Assembly: GCA_014925825.1 (NCBI GenBank)
Contig: JACGCK010000197.1
Span: 1-64,000 of the forward strand
Direction of reading: 5' to 3'
Length of the DNA stretch: 64,000 nucleotides
Source: Pholiota molesta
Taxonomy: Eukaryota; Basidiomycota; Agaricomycetes; Agaricales; Strophariaceae
The notes beneath the pieces are model-generated. The model searched no databases and had not been told where the DNA came from. It saw only the letters and a list, made by a program, of their open reading frames with translations. Shown piece after piece: positions 61,245-64,000 of this stretch (position 1 is its first letter; each line of letters opens with the position of its first letter). The position numbers and the translations under genes are program-made.

Positions 61245-62372
61245 CTACTCCTGAGGCTCAGCATCATCTGCAGCATTCGAAAATGGTGTCCTACGCTTTA
61301 AATTGGTGGACGACTCTTCCTGATTGTTAATAAGCACCCCCGTTTCTTCTTCAGCCTCGATTGGTTCGACTTCCGTTATCCTTTCGCCGGAATTAGAATC
61401 ATTCGCTGGTGAATTTTGCTTGTTGCTCAGAGCTAGGGCAGCGTTAAACACCGAGTGCGCAGCAACAGCTAGAGTGAATAGCACATCGCGGATGGCTAAC
61501 ACGGCTGGAGTGGCCTCTTTCACTCCTTGAATGGCGTAGCTTTCAATGGTCTTCCAGTCTATTTCTGATATGTTCTCGGGATTTCCTTTCGGGAACTTGT
61601 CAATCTGTCAAGCGCATGTTGAGAAAGATATCCTTTAAGTCAGCGAGAAACGAGCTTACGATGAACTTAGATACTACGTTCACACCCACAAGTAATCCTG
61701 TGGCCATCCCTGCCAATGGAACAGTGGCGAGAAGGACAATTAGTAATTTGCAGGTAACTGAATTCTGATCAATTCAGAGGAGCACATCCTACATGGAACA
61801 TGACTCACAAGATATCAGTTTTTCAACTACTACGAAAATTATGCGGACTGAAAAGGTAAGAATCGACCAAATGATGCGATCGATGAGATTGATGAGAACT
61901 GCGACCGGGAGAACGCTATACATAATGACAAAGGAAGTCTCAAGGGTTAGTTATCCATTCGATTGCTTTCAATTAAGGCGGGATACTCACAAGAAGGTGG
62001 CGATTAAGAAAAACGCGAGTAAAGCAGGCGTGGCCACCACAGCCTTTGTGTCGAAGATCAGACGATAGGAGAATAGAAGAACAACGAAGGCTGACTGACC
62101 GCTACCCGAGGATTGGTATCGCATATTTCGAGGAATGTCTTGATCGAAGGCTTGATGACTTCTTCAATCACCCTATAACAAACAAAGCCTCGAATTTAGC
62201 TGTATTCCTGTATGGAAATAAATTTAACAACTACATACATAGCAGTATAATTCCTTGTCGTCGAGATACCGTGCTGTATTTTGGAATGTGCACCCTCAGA
62301 AGGTGGCGCAGTTTCCGGTTGGGGTGAAGGTGTGACCAGTGGCGATGGAGGAAGTGGTGTGGTGTCGGACAT
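61245..62372 (-). CDS. Small membrane protein of unknown function
   Basis: Not recognised. Starts at ATG 62372 with MSDTTPLPPSPLVTPSPQPE, a proline-rich head, followed by a short region (IQHGISTTRNYTA). Later exons give RVIEEVIKPSIKTFLEICDT, ATPALLAFFLIATF, PVAVLINLIDRIIWSI and VPLAGMATGLLVGVNVVSKF, all suggesting several membrane helices. The tail includes KEATPAVLAIRDVLFTLAVA and ends ADDAEPQE at 61245. Exon borders are tentative but all the segments fall in one strand and order. Start choice: a further upstream ATG-like frame exists to 62468, so the N-terminus is uncertain. Confidence 0.55.
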
Positions 62373-64000
62373 TGGCTTTGATGTAGACGAGATTCTTGTT
62401 GATGATATCGGTGTAATATCTCGCGCCCATAGTTCTATCTTTATAGAGATCTTCGTGGATGTGAACACGTCGTTGTAAACACGTCGTTGCTGCGCTCTCG
62501 CAGCATCGCCACGTTAGGTAGCCGTGTCGAGGTCCAGGCTATGCATCAATCACAATGATCAGGTAAGTACTGCATGTCGTGAACATAACTTAATTTCGCA
62601 AACAGAAACAGACGAACCACTTTCAGTTAATCAAGCCTGTGCTCATGCCATTAGCGTCTTTCGGAATTTCATTCCAAGTCCACCTTCAACGTTTCAACGA
62701 CATATTGGTTTGATGCAGAGTGTCGGATTCTTCCGTGGTGCTGATAGCGGCAATTGAATCGGAGAGCAAAGGAAGCCATGTAGGTGCTGTGCTCCCCAAG
62801 CGCACGCCGTCACCTTGTCATCACTCTAAAACTTGCTTAACTCAAAAAAAATCTACTTATACTTATAGACATTGATGTCATTATTGCTCTATACCTGGTC
62901 TGTGCCTTCGGAGCGAATTAAGGAAGATATTCCGAAGGGAAGATATTCTATTTTTGAACGTTATACATCCGACACCGAAAAATCGTGGATATTCAACGTT
63001 AGGTCTCGACTTCAACGATAACCTGATATCACATCGAGCTTCTAGGTGAGCTTCCTTTGTGAAATATCTAGTTGTTCAAAGTACTCATCTGTAAGGTCAC
63101 TGAATGCGTTACCCATTGTTGGTAGTCTAAACCTCTGAGCTGGGGAAGGCTGGGGGGCGATTCAGTACTCAAGATTACGCCGCCAGTCTGCATCTGAGAA
63201 TCTTTGTCAATTAAAGCCTACCGAAGCTTTCGAAGTTCATCAAAGTTAGGTGAGTATAGATTCTACGCAAACAAGCGCTTTATGGCGCTTTCAAACGCAC
63301 TCAATTCTTCTACCATCCAAAACGCATCAATTACCTGGTTGATTTTCGGAATGGTGTCTTTAGACGGTATTGGCACCGAGCACATGGTTAGATTCAAGAA
63401 CAACTTTCCATTTTGCGGGGAAACAGCAAACTATGTCGACAGAGGTTGACAGTATGTTGAAGTGGATCGGCTCGTCGCTGTTTGGTCGCTGTTTAGGGTT
63501 ACTCACATGTTCTTGCACGAAGGCCGGATTTGTTGCCCTTCTACTATTATGTCATCTCAAATGGATCCAGCATCTCGCAGATTATTCCCCGAGTTCAGGA
63601 CTACTAATATATGAAAAATTTCTCAGATATTTCCTCTCACCCATTTTCTCCTCCTTGGCTTCTTTGAAGTCTCGTTTGATATCTCCTAGTTCACTGTCGT
63701 TGGAATGCTCCCGGCTATCCGACTTGCATCCGTTCTTTTCCCCCTCGGTTGAAGACAAGGTCATGCAGTAGAATGGCCTCGCCCCATCCCGAGTATTTTC
63801 CTCGTCACTCTCTTGTTCATCTCGGAACATTGTCGCGGGACTACTACTAGCGCTGCTTCGCATATGACGCCTCTCCCGAAGTAACGCGCAATGTGGGTTC
63901 CGTAGGCGCATAAAACTGGCGTATTCTCTCTGCTTCAAGGCCAAGGCTCCCCGATCATTTCCATCGCTTCCCACTATGAAGTCTGCGTTCGCTTTGTTAG
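62373..64000. other. Unresolved right end of the window
   Basis: A minus-strand open segment at 63582-63974 (for example MRLRNPHCALLRERRHMRSS and acidic and serine-rich tail GDIKRDFKEAKEEKMGERKY) continues toward the window edge and may be the last exon of a gene beginning outside it. No family was recognised. The rest shows no gene. Confidence 0.35.

Overview
The window is nuclear DNA of a filamentous basidiomycete, most likely an agaricomycete. Genes lie on both strands and are cut by many short (about 50-70 base) GT-AG introns, two of them around 11-base microexons. The gene set fits: two cytochrome P450s, a dye-decolorizing peroxidase, an Argonaute, several F-box proteins, a GDP-fucose pathway and conserved housekeeping genes. 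There are no bacterial-style operons. Calls below rest on reading the translated exons and on family knowledge; no database was searched.

Layout. 0-6 kb: cytochrome P450 (minus), the complex III subunit QCR8 (plus) and a multi-pass membrane protein (minus). 8-23 kb: an unrecognised large gene, NADP isocitrate dehydrogenase, an unrecognised coiled-coil gene and ketopantoate reductase, all plus strand and nearly all interrupted by single-base frame breaks. 23-27 kb: Argonaute. 27-32 kb: a second P450 (minus) divergent from biotin-protein ligase (plus). 32-36 kb: a Hikeshi/OPI10 protein and an F-box protein (minus). 36-46 kb: GDP-mannose 4,6-dehydratase, GDP-L-fucose synthase and a GDP-fucose transporter, all minus, with FAD synthetase (plus) and a nested transposon island between the last two. 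47-50 kb: MRE11. 50-54 kb: an LRR/F-box-like protein and an F-box protein. 54-56 kb: two tandem repeat arrays. 56-58.6 kb: a DyP peroxidase. 60-61 kb: a small element with terminal inverted repeats. 61-62.4 kb: a small membrane protein. Last kilobase: unresolved.

How genes fit together. The clearest functional grouping is de novo GDP-L-fucose synthesis plus its Golgi import: three steps of one pathway within about 10 kb on one strand. Others are independent housekeeping functions (respiration, NADPH supply, pantothenate, biotin and FAD cofactors, double-strand break repair, RNA silencing).

Quality note. At least ten places in otherwise well conserved reading frames need one extra base to restore the family sequence. 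The missing base is usually a G (plus strand) from a G run. This looks like homopolymer contraction in the assembly and not gene death, so affected genes are annotated as genes with a stated frame problem.
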